Shown: piece after piece, positions 26,323-33,678 of the stretch | Layout: every line of letters begins with the position of its first letter | How positions within the stretch are numbered: the stretch's first letter is position 1 | NCBI RefSeq assembly: GCF_021601625.1 | Contig: NZ_BQHR01000017.1 | Location: 1 to 64,000 of the forward strand | Source of the DNA: Pseudomonas paraglycinae | GTDB lineage: Bacteria > Pseudomonadota > Gammaproteobacteria > Pseudomonadales > Pseudomonadaceae | Direction of reading: 5' to 3' | DNA: 64,000 nucleotides | The notes under the pieces: model-generated | What the model saw: only the letters and a program-made list of their open reading frames with translations | The model's database searches: none | What the model was told of the DNA's origin: nothing | Program-made: the position numbers and the translations under genes

Positions 26323-27573
26323 TCACTGTTTTTTGTGTTGAAAGATGTGGTTTTTAGGGGTGTTGATTCGGAGGTTGTCTATGTCGTAGACAGCGCCGCC
26401 ATCAGTGATCCGCTCGACGTGATGTATTTCAAATACCCCTCTTGTGCCTACAGACTCCCTGTCTCGAACCGCTGGTGCGTTGCCCGACATTAAACGATCT
26501 TGGGCATCCGAATTGAACTGATCGAAAAGTTCTGGATCATCCCGCACGGCTTGCCAGAATGCTTTTCTGAACGCGTCGAAGTTTGAAAACTCCCTCCCTC
26601 TGAGTCTGTCCGCAATCCGCGTCGGAATCGGCACTCCAATCCCTGTTCCAGCTCCTGCCAGCCATACACCGGAAACATCCTCCCCAATCCCCGTCACCGT
26701 CCCCGGCATCAATCTCGCCGGTTTCGAAAACACCACATACAACGACTTCAGCCCGGTCTCAGCCGGAAACACCAGAATACAATCCTCGGCGGTGATGTCT
26801 TCGCCGGGCAGGATTTCAATCTGGCTGTCGGTGTTCGCGGCGATCGGGTGGACGAGAATCGTGCTGAGTGGTTCGCCGTGTTCCGGATACACCAGCGGCG
26901 GCATCGATCCCAGCGGCCCGCGTTGCGGCGTCCACAAAATCGTGATGCCGTTGAGCTTCGCCTCCATGGAGGTCTTGTCGTTGTTCCACTCGACTTTTAC
27001 GGTACGCACCGAGTCGTCGCCCGAGGCTCCGGTGTGGATGCCGTAGACCTGCATGACCCCTTCGGCATCGCGTCGGAACTGGAACCGCACGCGAGTGGTT
27101 GCGCGAGACAAGGTGCGTAGCTGATCGTCGGTGTAGAGCGTGCCGTCGCCCATTCGGTTCGGCAGCATCCCGAGGATGAACACACTGGCCGGGCCTCCCG
27201 CACCGCGGATTGCCCAATTAAGGCGCTGCTGCAGGATTCCACCACCGGCCATGCGCCCCAACGCCAGATCGGCGCCGATGGCCTTCGCTACGGCGTGACT
27301 GGCAGCGGGAATGCGCAGGGCGCCTGCCACCATGACTTTGCCGAAGTGAGAGGCGGGCTCAGGTGTTGTGCCGGCATCCGTTCGACACCAGTTATCCGGT
27401 GTGCAGGGTTTGGCAAATACCAGATCGTCGCGAGGCTTTGGCGATGGCCATTCGTCTGTCGGGACGTAGACAGGCTCTGGCTCCGGGCGCGGATTCCAGG
27501 CAGCCCACGAGGCGCCGCCGTTCGGAAGTTTTCGGCGCCAGATATCGTCGAAAGGGTCTTTGTCCGGGGCCAT
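26323..27573 (-). CDS. Bacteriocin 1: pyocin-S domain with HNH DNase
   Basis: 416 residues. A short Pro-rich N-terminus (about 1-60) is followed by a pyocin-S translocation-type domain (about 65-310; FILGMLPNRMGDGTLYTDD, VYGIHTG, AEDCILVFPAE). An HNH DNase of the colicin E9 type ends the protein (about 320-416), with HH at 384-385, Asn400, His409 and His413 as likely metal and catalytic residues. It kills related cells by cutting DNA. Start ATG at 27573 with GGGAG 6 bases upstream. Unlike pyocins S1/S2 it lacks a long N-terminal receptor-binding domain. The pyocin-S part is almost identical to that of bacteriocin 2. Confidence 0.9.
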   Translation of the reverse strand: MAPDKDPFDDIWRRKLPNGGASWAAWNPRPEPEPVYVPTDEWPSPKPRDDLVFAKPCTPDNWCRTDAGTTPEPASHFGKVMVAGALRIPAASHAVAKAIGADLALGRMAGGGILQQRLNWAIRGAGGPASVFILGMLPNRMGDGTLYTDDQLRTLSRATTRVRFQFRRDAEGVMQVYGIHTGASGDDSVRTVKVEWNNDKTSMEAKLNGITILWTPQRGPLGSMPPLVYPEHGEPLSTILVHPIAANTDSQIEILPGEDITAEDCILVFPAETGLKSLYVVFSKPARLMPGTVTGIGEDVSGVWLAGAGTGIGVPIPTRIADRLRGREFSNFDAFRKAFWQAVRDDPELFDQFNSDAQDRLMSGNAPAVRDRESVGTRGVFEIHHVERITDGGAVYDIDNLRINTPKNHIFQHKKQ

Positions 27574-27578
27574 GACAA

Positions 27579-27611
27579 CTCCCTGTCTGTCTTTGGATCA
27601 AGACAGGGGAG
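27579..27611 (-). promoter_or_regulatory. Leader hairpin sequestering the bacteriocin 1 ribosome-binding site
   Basis: On the minus strand CTCCCCTGTC (27611-27602) can pair with GACAGGGAG (27587-27579), which contains the Shine-Dalgarno sequence of bacteriocin 1. The same CTGTC arm can instead pair with AAGACAG/CTGTCTT (27587-27606), leaving the Shine-Dalgarno free, so two exclusive folds are possible. The arrangement recurs at bacteriocin 2. Confidence 0.5.
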
Positions 27612-27757
27612 CTTGTCGGTCAGTCGGGATGGCGATCAAATCGACTTGCCGGGATGCAGAGGCCTGATCGAACGAATAATCCTCTTCGTACGCCTTTCGC
27701 GCTCTGTTCCTACGGAATCATGCCGGCCCACTGAAGTGGGGCACTTTTCTTGAGGCA

Positions 27758-27790
27758 TAAAAAACGGCCTAACTTTTGGTAAGCCGTTTT
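27758..27790 (-). terminator. Terminator behind the immunity pair
   Basis: AAAACGGCCTAAC TTTT GGTAAGCCGTTTT, a stem with one or two mismatches and flanking A/T runs. It ends the bacteriocin 2 operon and precedes the bacteriocin 1 leader. The sequence on both sides is duplicated around 29775, so the terminator belongs to the repeated unit. Confidence 0.85.
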
Positions 27791-27835
27791 AATACTTAGT
27801 GGTGTGAAGTCTTTTCAGTGATTGACCATGAATCT

Positions 27836-28060
27836 TCACTTCTTGAAGCCAGGCAGTCCGTTTGCTTCATGCCATTTCGCGATTGTACGGGCTATGCCAG
27901 AGGACGACGTGTCAGCACCTGGCTCAGGGTAGTAGATAAGGTCCATCTTGCTCGGATGCCCAACGATCTCGTTGAAGTGCAGCAATAGAATATCTGCCCG
28001 TTCATCTGTAGGTGCCTTGTCTTCCTTTCTGATCTCGTCAATGACACGGCGTTGAGTCAT
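27836..28060 (-). CDS. Third immunity protein, N-terminally shortened
   Basis: 74 residues from the ATG at 28060, which overlaps the TAA of the preceding immunity gene (TAATG). It has the family's second half, with DLIYYPEPGAD and the ending GLPGFKK, but lacks helix I (SISEYTETEF), replaced by MTQRRVIDEIRK. An upstream in-frame ATG at 28102 would add only unrelated residues. It may be an orphan immunity gene protecting against a foreign DNase bacteriocin or a remnant of a lost toxin-immunity pair. Whether it folds without helix I is uncertain. Confidence 0.7.
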   Translation of the reverse strand: MTQRRVIDEIRKEDKAPTDERADILLLHFNEIVGHPSKMDLIYYPEPGADTSSSGIARTIAKWHEANGLPGFKK

Positions 28061-28335
28061 TACTGACCTTTGAACCCAGGCAGACCCTGTGAAGCTCGCC
28101 ATTCTTTCACAATCTGCGTGACCCCCCGAGGAGAGCTATCCGCGCCTGTCTCCGGGTAATAGATCAGATCGGATCCGGCCGGGTGTTCGCTGATTTTCTC
28201 GAAGTGCAACAGTAACAAATCAGCCCGACCATCGTCTTCGGCTTCTTCATCTTCTTTAACGAGTTCTTCCAACAACGCAACGAACTCGGTCTCTGTGTAC
28301 TCCGAAATGCTGCTTTTCAGTAGATTGTCTTTCAT
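28060..28335 (-). CDS. Colicin-E/S-pyocin DNase immunity protein 2
   Basis: 91 residues of the Im9-like family with an intact helix I (SISEYTETEF, about 9-18) and the DLIYYPETGAD contact motif at about 59-69. It follows bacteriocin 2 with a 7-base gap and is its cognate immunity protein by position. It differs strongly from immunity protein 1 in the acidic helix II stretch (VKEDEEAEDDGRAD), the part that sets toxin specificity in this family. Confidence 0.92.
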   Translation of the reverse strand: MKDNLLKSSISEYTETEFVALLEELVKEDEEAEDDGRADLLLLHFEKISEHPAGSDLIYYPETGADSSPRGVTQIVKEWRASQGLPGFKGQ

Positions 28336-28342
28336 GACTGGC

Positions 28343-29590
28343 CTATTCGTTCCGGTGGATATCGATGTGGTTTCGAGGTGTATTTACTCGTAGATTATCA
28401 ACGTCGTAGACGTCGCCACCCTCGGATACTTTTTCGAGATGATGAAGCTCGTAAGATCTTCTGCCGCCGACACTATCGGCTTTGCGCACCCTTGGTGCTT
28501 TACCTTTACGCATACGGCCAACACTTTGCTTTATGAACTGATCCGCCACGGCAGACTCCGAAACGGCTTTCCAAAAAGCCCTTCGGAACGAATCGAAGCT
28601 TTGGAATTCGAGTCCCCTGAGTGAGTCTGCCACGTCTGTTGGAATTGGAACTCCCACCCCCGAGTTTGCTCCGACGAGCCATATGCCCGACGAATTCTCC
28701 CCAACCCCCGTCACCGTCCCCGGCATCAATCTCGCCGGTTTCGAAAACACCACATACAGCGACTTCAGCCCGGTCTCAGCCGGAAACACCAGAATGCAAT
28801 CCTCGGCGGTGATGTCTTCGCCGGGCAGGATTTCAATCTGGCTGTCGGTGTTCGCGGCGATCGGGTGGACGAGGATCGTACTCAGTGCTTCGCCGTGCTC
28901 CGGGTGAACCAGCGGCGGCATCGATCCCAGCGGCCCGCGTTGCGGCGTCCACAAAATCGTGATGCCGTTGAGCTTCGCCTCCATGGCGCTCTTGTCGCTG
29001 TTCCACTCGACTTTTACGGTACGCACCGAGTCGTCGCCCGAGACGCCGGTGTGGATGCCGTAGACCTGCATGACCCCTCCGGCATCACGCCGGAACTGGA
29101 AGCGCACGCGAGTGGTGGCGCGGGGTAGGGTGCGCAGTTGTTCGTCGGTATAAAGGGTGCCGTCGCCCATTCTGGCCGGCAGCATCCCTAGGATGAAAAC
29201 ACTGGCCGGGCCTGTCGCACCACGGATTGCCCAGTTGAGACGTTGCTGCAGAATTCCACCGCCCGCCATGCGCCCCAAGGCCAGATCGGCGCCGATTGCT
29301 TTCGCTACGACCTTACTGGCTGCGGGAAAGCGTATGGCGCCCGCCACCATGATCTTGCCGAAACTGGAGGCGGGCTCAGGTGTTGTGCCGGCATCCGTTC
29401 GACACCAGTTGTCCGGTGTGCAGGACTTGGCAAATACCAGATCGTCGCGGGGCTTTGGGGTTGGCCATTCATCTGTTGGAACGTAGACGGGCTCTGGCTC
29501 TCGGGGCGGATTCCATGCTGCCCATGAGGCGCCGCCGTTTGGAAGCTTTCGGCGCCAGACATCATCGAAAAGGTCTTGGTCCAGGTCCAT
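28343..29590 (-). CDS. Bacteriocin 2: pyocin-S domain with HNH DNase
   Basis: 415 residues from the ATG at 29590. The domain order is the same as in bacteriocin 1: Pro-rich N-terminus, pyocin-S domain (about 65-310) and HNH DNase (about 320-415; HH at 383-384, Asn399, His408, His412). The first 310 residues are nearly identical to bacteriocin 1, whereas the nuclease differs at about half its positions. The frame continues upstream to a GTG at 29719 with AGGA in front, which would give 458 residues. In the other copy the equivalent stretch has lost the GTG and gained a TGA, and most base differences there change the amino acid, so it is probably a leader rather than coding. Confidence 0.88.
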   Translation of the reverse strand: MDLDQDLFDDVWRRKLPNGGASWAAWNPPREPEPVYVPTDEWPTPKPRDDLVFAKSCTPDNWCRTDAGTTPEPASSFGKIMVAGAIRFPAASKVVAKAIGADLALGRMAGGGILQQRLNWAIRGATGPASVFILGMLPARMGDGTLYTDEQLRTLPRATTRVRFQFRRDAGGVMQVYGIHTGVSGDDSVRTVKVEWNSDKSAMEAKLNGITILWTPQRGPLGSMPPLVHPEHGEALSTILVHPIAANTDSQIEILPGEDITAEDCILVFPAETGLKSLYVVFSKPARLMPGTVTGVGENSSGIWLVGANSGVGVPIPTDVADSLRGLEFQSFDSFRRAFWKAVSESAVADQFIKQSVGRMRKGKAPRVRKADSVGGRRSYELHHLEKVSEGGDVYDVDNLRVNTPRNHIDIHRNE

Positions 29591-29595
29591 GACAA

Positions 29596-29628
29596 CTCCC
29601 TGTCTGTCGTTGGATCGAGACAGGGGAG
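29596..29628 (-). promoter_or_regulatory. Leader hairpin sequestering the bacteriocin 2 ribosome-binding site
   Basis: CTCCCCTGTC (29628-29619) pairs with GACAGGGAG (29604-29596), which holds the Shine-Dalgarno sequence, as at bacteriocin 1. The competing stem is shortened here to CTGTC/GACAG. Conservation of the closed form in both copies argues that it has a function, although the copies are recent duplicates. Confidence 0.45.
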
Positions 29629-29774
29629 CTTGTGGGTCAGTGGGGATGGCGATCAAATCGACTGGTAGGGATGCAGGGGCCTGATCGAACGAAAAATCCT
29701 CTTCGTACGCTTTTCGCACCCGGTTCCTACGGAGCCAGCCGACTCACTGAGGAAGGGCACTTTTCTCTAGGCAT

Positions 29775-29808
29775 AAAAAAACGGCCTACCTTTCGGTAAG
29801 CCGTTTTT
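29775..29808 (-). terminator. Terminator between tRNA-Met and bacteriocin 2
   Basis: AAAAAACGGCCTACC TTTC GGTAAGCCGTTTTT, one mismatch in the stem, 7 bases past the tRNA 3' end. Near copy of the terminator at 27758; it ends the tRNA transcript and marks the left edge of the duplicated unit. Confidence 0.85.
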
Positions 29809-29814
29809 AGTACT

Positions 29815-29891
29815 TGGTGGCTACACAGGGACTTGAACCCCGGACCCCAGCATTATGAATGCTATGCTCTAACCAACTGAGCTATGTAGCC
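29815..29891 (-). tRNA. tRNA-Met (CAT)
   Basis: Minus-strand sequence GGCTACATAGC ... TGTAGCCACCA folds as a cloverleaf. The acceptor stem GGCTACA/TGTAGCC is perfect, the D-arm is GCTCAGTTGGTTAGAGC, the anticodon loop is TTCATAA, the T-loop GGTTCAAGTCC and the CCA end is encoded. CAT with a fully paired 1-72 end marks an elongator methionine tRNA. It borders the bacteriocin island. Confidence 0.95.
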
Positions 29892-30006
29892 AAGTGGCGC
29901 GCATTATTCCCCTGAAATGGAAAAGCGTCAAGCGTAAATTCAAAATATTTCTTCTTATTTTCAACCGCTTATCCTCCCGCGCCGAAAATCGGGGCGGGAG
30001 GGGCTT

Positions 30007-32064
30007 TCAACGCAGCTGAAATCTTCCGGTGTTGGCACTCAAGGCATGGCTGCCCTGGCTCAAGGTGTCCGCCGCAAGGTTCACTGCCCGCGCGCCCTCG
30101 AGCAGGCGAACCGCCGCTTGATCCACCTGCTGGATATTGCCGCTGACCTCATCGGCGGTGCTCGCCTGTTCTTCCACTGCCGTGGCGATCTGGGCGAGGG
30201 TGTCGGTGACGCTCTGCACGGCGCTGGCGATTTCCCCCAGGCGTTCGCCAAGTCCCGTGACCGCAGCGGCATCCGATTGCGCCTGGCCGCACGCAGCCTC
30301 CATCAGGCTCACGGCTTCGTTGACCGTATTGCGCAAGCTGTCGACCGTACCGGCGATCTGCGCTGTGGACGATTGCGTACGTTGCGACAGGCTGCGCACC
30401 TCGTCGGCTACCACGGCAAAACCACGACCTTGTTCGCCGGCGCGAGCTGCTTCAATAGCCGCGTTGAGCGCCAGCAGGTTGGTCTGCTCGGCGACGCCGC
30501 GAATGGTATCGACCACCAGTTGAATCTGCTGCCCTTGCTCGCTGACCCGGCCGAGCGCTGCGGCAGTTTCGTTCAGGCGCTGATTGAGCTGCTGGATGCT
30601 CGCCGTGGTCCGTTGACTGTCACGGCTACTGTCGGCGGCAATGCGCCGGGTGTGCTGAGCGCTGCCGGAAGCCTGTTCACAACTCTGCGCCACGCCTTGA
30701 GACGTCGCCGCCAGTTGCGTGGCGGCTGCGGCGATCTGGCTGATCTGCAATTGCTGCGCTTCGACTTCGCTGAGAGCGCCGCTGGAGTGATCGTTGAGGC
30801 TGCGCACGGCGTTGCTCAGTTGCGACGTCTCGTGATCGACACCCAGCAGGCTGGTGCGCAGTTGCACTACGGCCACGTTGAGTGCGGTGCTGATCGAGGC
30901 GAGTTCATCGCGACCCACGACCGGCACCTGCAGGCTCAGATTGCCGTCGCGCAGAGCCTCGGCCAGCAGCGTGATGCCGCTGGCACTGCGGCGGATAGAG
31001 GCTTGCAGGCAGACGAACAGGTACAGCGCCGCAAGTAACAGGAAACCGAACACAGCCGCGACAATGATGAACTGACGAATTGCCGATCCGTGGTAGTCAT
31101 CCAGCCGCTGATCCAGCGACATCAGCGATTGCTGGCGCAGCGTGGCGAGGTTGCCGAGCAGGGCATCGAGAGTGCGCTCGAATTCTTCAGGCTTGAGATT
31201 GATGCTGCCGCCGAACACGCCGTCATCCAGCACTTTCAAACCGGCGTCCAGCTGTTTAAGGCTGTCGTGATATTGCCCGGCCCAGCCTTGCAGGGCTGGC
31301 GGCAGACGCGCTTCGAGCAGGCTCGCGGTTTTCACCAGCTGCTCGCGGGCATCGCCGATGCGGCTGCGCAGGTCGCGCAGTTGCAGACGGCTTTGCAGGG
31401 TGAACTGGCCGGAAACCACGGACGCCTGGCCGACGGCTGCCAGCCGACCGACCCGCTCGATCAGGTCTGGTGCGTGCTGGGTGGAAATCTGCGTCAGCAG
31501 ATAGGTCTCCAGCCACGGCGCGAGGATCAGGCGATTGTCCATCGCGATCTGTTCGCGCAAGGCTTGCAGGGCGCTGAGGGCGTTGGTGAAACGGTCGTAA
31601 CCGTCCGGCCACCAACCGACACCGGAAAGGCTTTTCGAGTCCAGGCCATTCAGCGCGGCTTGCAGGGCCTGATAGCGGGTCTGGGTTTCACCTTCCGCGC
31701 CTTCGGCTTGCAAGGCATTGCCCAAGTCCAGCGTCGCCTGGGCAGCAGCAGGTTGTACGCCATCGAACGCAGCCATCGCGGCAAGGGTCGCTGGCGTCGG
31801 CTGGCGGTTGGTTTCCGTGGCGCGCCAGCGGGCGGCGCGGTCGCGTTGGGCGGCGAGCAGGTTGTCGAGAGCATCGAGGGCGAGCAACTGCCGCACACCG
31901 GCACGTTCGCCGGCGATCAGGTTGAGTTTGTCGCGATAGTCCTGGCCGATCATCAACAGGCTGCCGGCCAATGGCAGGATAAACAGCAGAAACAACAACT
32001 GGAATTTACGCGCGAAGCCAAACCGCCCCAGCAACCTGATCCCCGGTGATAAGAAAGCCTGCAT
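30007..32064 (-). CDS. Transmembrane methyl-accepting chemotaxis protein
   Basis: 685 residues. Membrane helix 1 at about 20-40, a long helical periplasmic sensor of about 300 residues rich in Leu/Gln/Ala, membrane helix 2 (FIIVAAVFGFLLLAALYLF), HAMP, then the MCP domain with [20 protein letters not shown] at the tip. The start is the ATG at 32064 with AGAGGAG 9 bases upstream; the open frame continues to 32499 but lacks such a signal. The sensor domain resembles helical-bundle nitrate/nitrite-type modules; the ligand is unknown. Confidence 0.88.
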   Translation of the reverse strand: MQAFLSPGIRLLGRFGFARKFQLLFLLFILPLAGSLLMIGQDYRDKLNLIAGERAGVRQLLALDALDNLLAAQRDRAARWRATETNRQPTPATLAAMAAFDGVQPAAAQATLDLGNALQAEGAEGETQTRYQALQAALNGLDSKSLSGVGWWPDGYDRFTNALSALQALREQIAMDNRLILAPWLETYLLTQISTQHAPDLIERVGRLAAVGQASVVSGQFTLQSRLQLRDLRSRIGDAREQLVKTASLLEARLPPALQGWAGQYHDSLKQLDAGLKVLDDGVFGGSINLKPEEFERTLDALLGNLATLRQQSLMSLDQRLDDYHGSAIRQFIIVAAVFGFLLLAALYLFVCLQASIRRSASGITLLAEALRDGNLSLQVPVVGRDELASISTALNVAVVQLRTSLLGVDHETSQLSNAVRSLNDHSSGALSEVEAQQLQISQIAAAATQLAATSQGVAQSCEQASGSAQHTRRIAADSSRDSQRTTASIQQLNQRLNETAAALGRVSEQGQQIQLVVDTIRGVAEQTNLLALNAAIEAARAGEQGRGFAVVADEVRSLSQRTQSSTAQIAGTVDSLRNTVNEAVSLMEAACGQAQSDAAAVTGLGERLGEIASAVQSVTDTLAQIATAVEEQASTADEVSGNIQQVDQAAVRLLEGARAVNLAADTLSQGSHALSANTGRFQLR

Positions 32065-32397
32065 GCCCCATGACTCCTCTGGACACCACGCACCATCGGC
32101 GTGCATCGCGGTCGTTGCGACCGGGATTGGTGCCCTGCTAAAAGGCCTCGAAAGTTCACCCTTGCCCGCTCTGTAGGCAGGCTCTGTAGCGAAACTTCCC
32201 ATTCTCGATGCCCTTTGTAAGGGCGCCGCGTTCAAGCGGATAAGCAAGGCAAGATTCAGACCATGGCGTTGCGCTATCACTTGTAGCGCGACGACTGAAT
32301 AGTTCGTTAGCTGGCTAAGGGGATGGCGCTGGCGCACCGAAAAATGGCACATTGACGCACCTGCCCGCGTGCATCCATCTGCAGTCCGGAAACTCCC
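32065..32397. other. 333-base divergent intergenic region
   Basis: It separates the minus-strand chemoreceptor from the plus-strand fsr gene and must hold both promoters. I see no RNA gene, no inverted repeat with a T-run and no convincing sigma-54 or FliA promoter. Open frames running in from the chemoreceptor side are extensions of that gene and lack start signals. Confidence 0.5.
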
Positions 32398-33615
32398 ATG
32401 GCTATCAGCAACGTTCAGACCGCCGCTGCCTCGGCGTCCGCTCCTCCACAAAGCAGCCCTTTGGTGATGCGCATCATCGGCGCGGTGGCGCTGGCGCATT
32501 TGATCAACGACCTGATCCAGTCAGTGCTGCCGTCGATCTATCCGATGCTCAAGGCCAACTATGGCCTGAGTTTCACCCAGGTCGGCCTGATTACCCTGAC
32601 ATTCCAATTGACCGCTTCGCTGCTGCAGCCGTGGGTCGGTTATCACACCGACCGGCATCCGAAACCGTGGCTGTTGCCGGCAGGTTCCGTGTGCACGCTG
32701 ATCGGGATTGTGATGATGTCGATGGTTGGCAGTTTCCCGTTGATTCTGCTGGCGGCGGCGTTGATCGGTATCGGCTCTTCGACTTTCCACCCTGAAGCTT
32801 CTCGTATCGCGCGGCTGGCGTCGGGCGGGCGTTTCGGTCTGGCGCAATCGACGTTCCAGGTCGGTGGTAATGCGGGTTCGGCATTCGGCCCGTTGCTGGC
32901 AGCGGCGATCATCATTCCTTTCGGCCAGGGTAACGTGGCCTGGTTCGGGCTGTTCGCGGTGTTTGCGTTGTTCGTGCTCTATCGCATCAGCCGCTGGTAC
33001 GCCCATCACCTGAACCTGTTCAAGCTCAAGGCTGGCCAGGCCGCCACTCATGGACTGTCGAAGGGCAGAGTGATCAGCGCGTTGGTGGTGCTCGGGTTGC
33101 TGGTGTTCTCCAAGTATTTCTACATGGCCAGCCTGACCAGTTACTTCACCTTCTACCTGATCGAGAAGTTCGACCTGTCGGTGGCCAGTTCCCAGCTGCA
33201 TCTGTTCCTGTTCCTCGGCGCAGTGGCGGCGGGCACGTTCTTCGGCGGGCCGATTGGCGACAAGATCGGGCGTAAGGCGGTGATCTGGTTCTCGATCCTC
33301 GGCGTGGCACCGTTCACGCTGCTGATGCCGCATGTCGATCTGTTTTGGACCACTGTCCTGAGCGTGGTGATCGGCTTCATCCTCGCTTCGGCGTTCTCGG
33401 CGATCGTGGTGTACGCGCAGGAGCTGGTGCCGGGCAATGTCGGGATGATTGCCGGGGTGTTCTTCGGTCTGATGTTCGGCTTCGGCGGGATTGGCGCGGC
33501 GTTGCTCGGTCATCTCGCGGACATTCACGGCATCGAGTACGTGTACTTCCTGTGCTCGTTCCTGCCGCTGTTCGGGGTGCTGGCGATCTTCCTGCCGAGA
33601 ACCAAAAAGGCCTGA
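32398..33615 (+). CDS. fsr: Fosmidomycin-resistance-type MFS exporter
   Basis: 405 residues, twelve membrane helices. Features of the Fsr family are clear: HLINDLIQSVLPSIYPMLK in helix 1, WVGYHTDRHPKPW in the first loop, GIGSSTFHPEASRIAR in helix 4 and the GPIGDKIGRKAV loop in the middle. E. coli Fsr exports fosmidomycin when overexpressed; the natural substrate is not known. Single gene followed by a shared terminator with ychF. Confidence 0.9.
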   Translation: MAISNVQTAAASASAPPQSSPLVMRIIGAVALAHLINDLIQSVLPSIYPMLKANYGLSFTQVGLITLTFQLTASLLQPWVGYHTDRHPKPWLLPAGSVCTLIGIVMMSMVGSFPLILLAAALIGIGSSTFHPEASRIARLASGGRFGLAQSTFQVGGNAGSAFGPLLAAAIIIPFGQGNVAWFGLFAVFALFVLYRISRWYAHHLNLFKLKAGQAATHGLSKGRVISALVVLGLLVFSKYFYMASLTSYFTFYLIEKFDLSVASSQLHLFLFLGAVAAGTFFGGPIGDKIGRKAVIWFSILGVAPFTLLMPHVDLFWTTVLSVVIGFILASAFSAIVVYAQELVPGNVGMIAGVFFGLMFGFGGIGAALLGHLADIHGIEYVYFLCSFLPLFGVLAIFLPRTKKA

Positions 33616-33634
33616 CGGGCCGAATGTCAGGCAC

Positions 33635-33664
33635 AAAAAAGCCGCGTATCAAACGCGGCTTTTT
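33635..33664. terminator. Bidirectional terminator between fsr and ychF
   Basis: AAAAAAGCCGCGT ATCAA ACGCGGCTTTTT: an 8-base GC-rich stem extended by A/T pairs, between converging genes. Confidence 0.9.
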
Positions 33665-33678
33665 CATGGGTGCAGCTT

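Noticed and set aside
27579-27606. LexA box in front of bacteriocin 1 (CTGT...ACAG)
   Set aside because: The gap between CTGT and ACAG is 12 bases, not 8; the repeat is better explained as a leader hairpin over the Shine-Dalgarno.
29591-29719. N-terminal extension of bacteriocin 2 as real coding sequence
   Set aside because: The matching stretch in copy 1 lacks the start and has a stop; base differences are mostly amino-acid-changing, so no sign of protein-level selection.
29815-29891. Integrative element attachment at tRNA-Met
   Set aside because: No second copy of the tRNA 3' end and no integrase gene; the bacteriocin block looks like cassette duplication instead.
30007-32499. 830-residue chemoreceptor starting at 32499
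   Set aside because: The first 145 residues lack any signal; a Shine-Dalgarno and a start just before membrane helix 1 lie at 32064.
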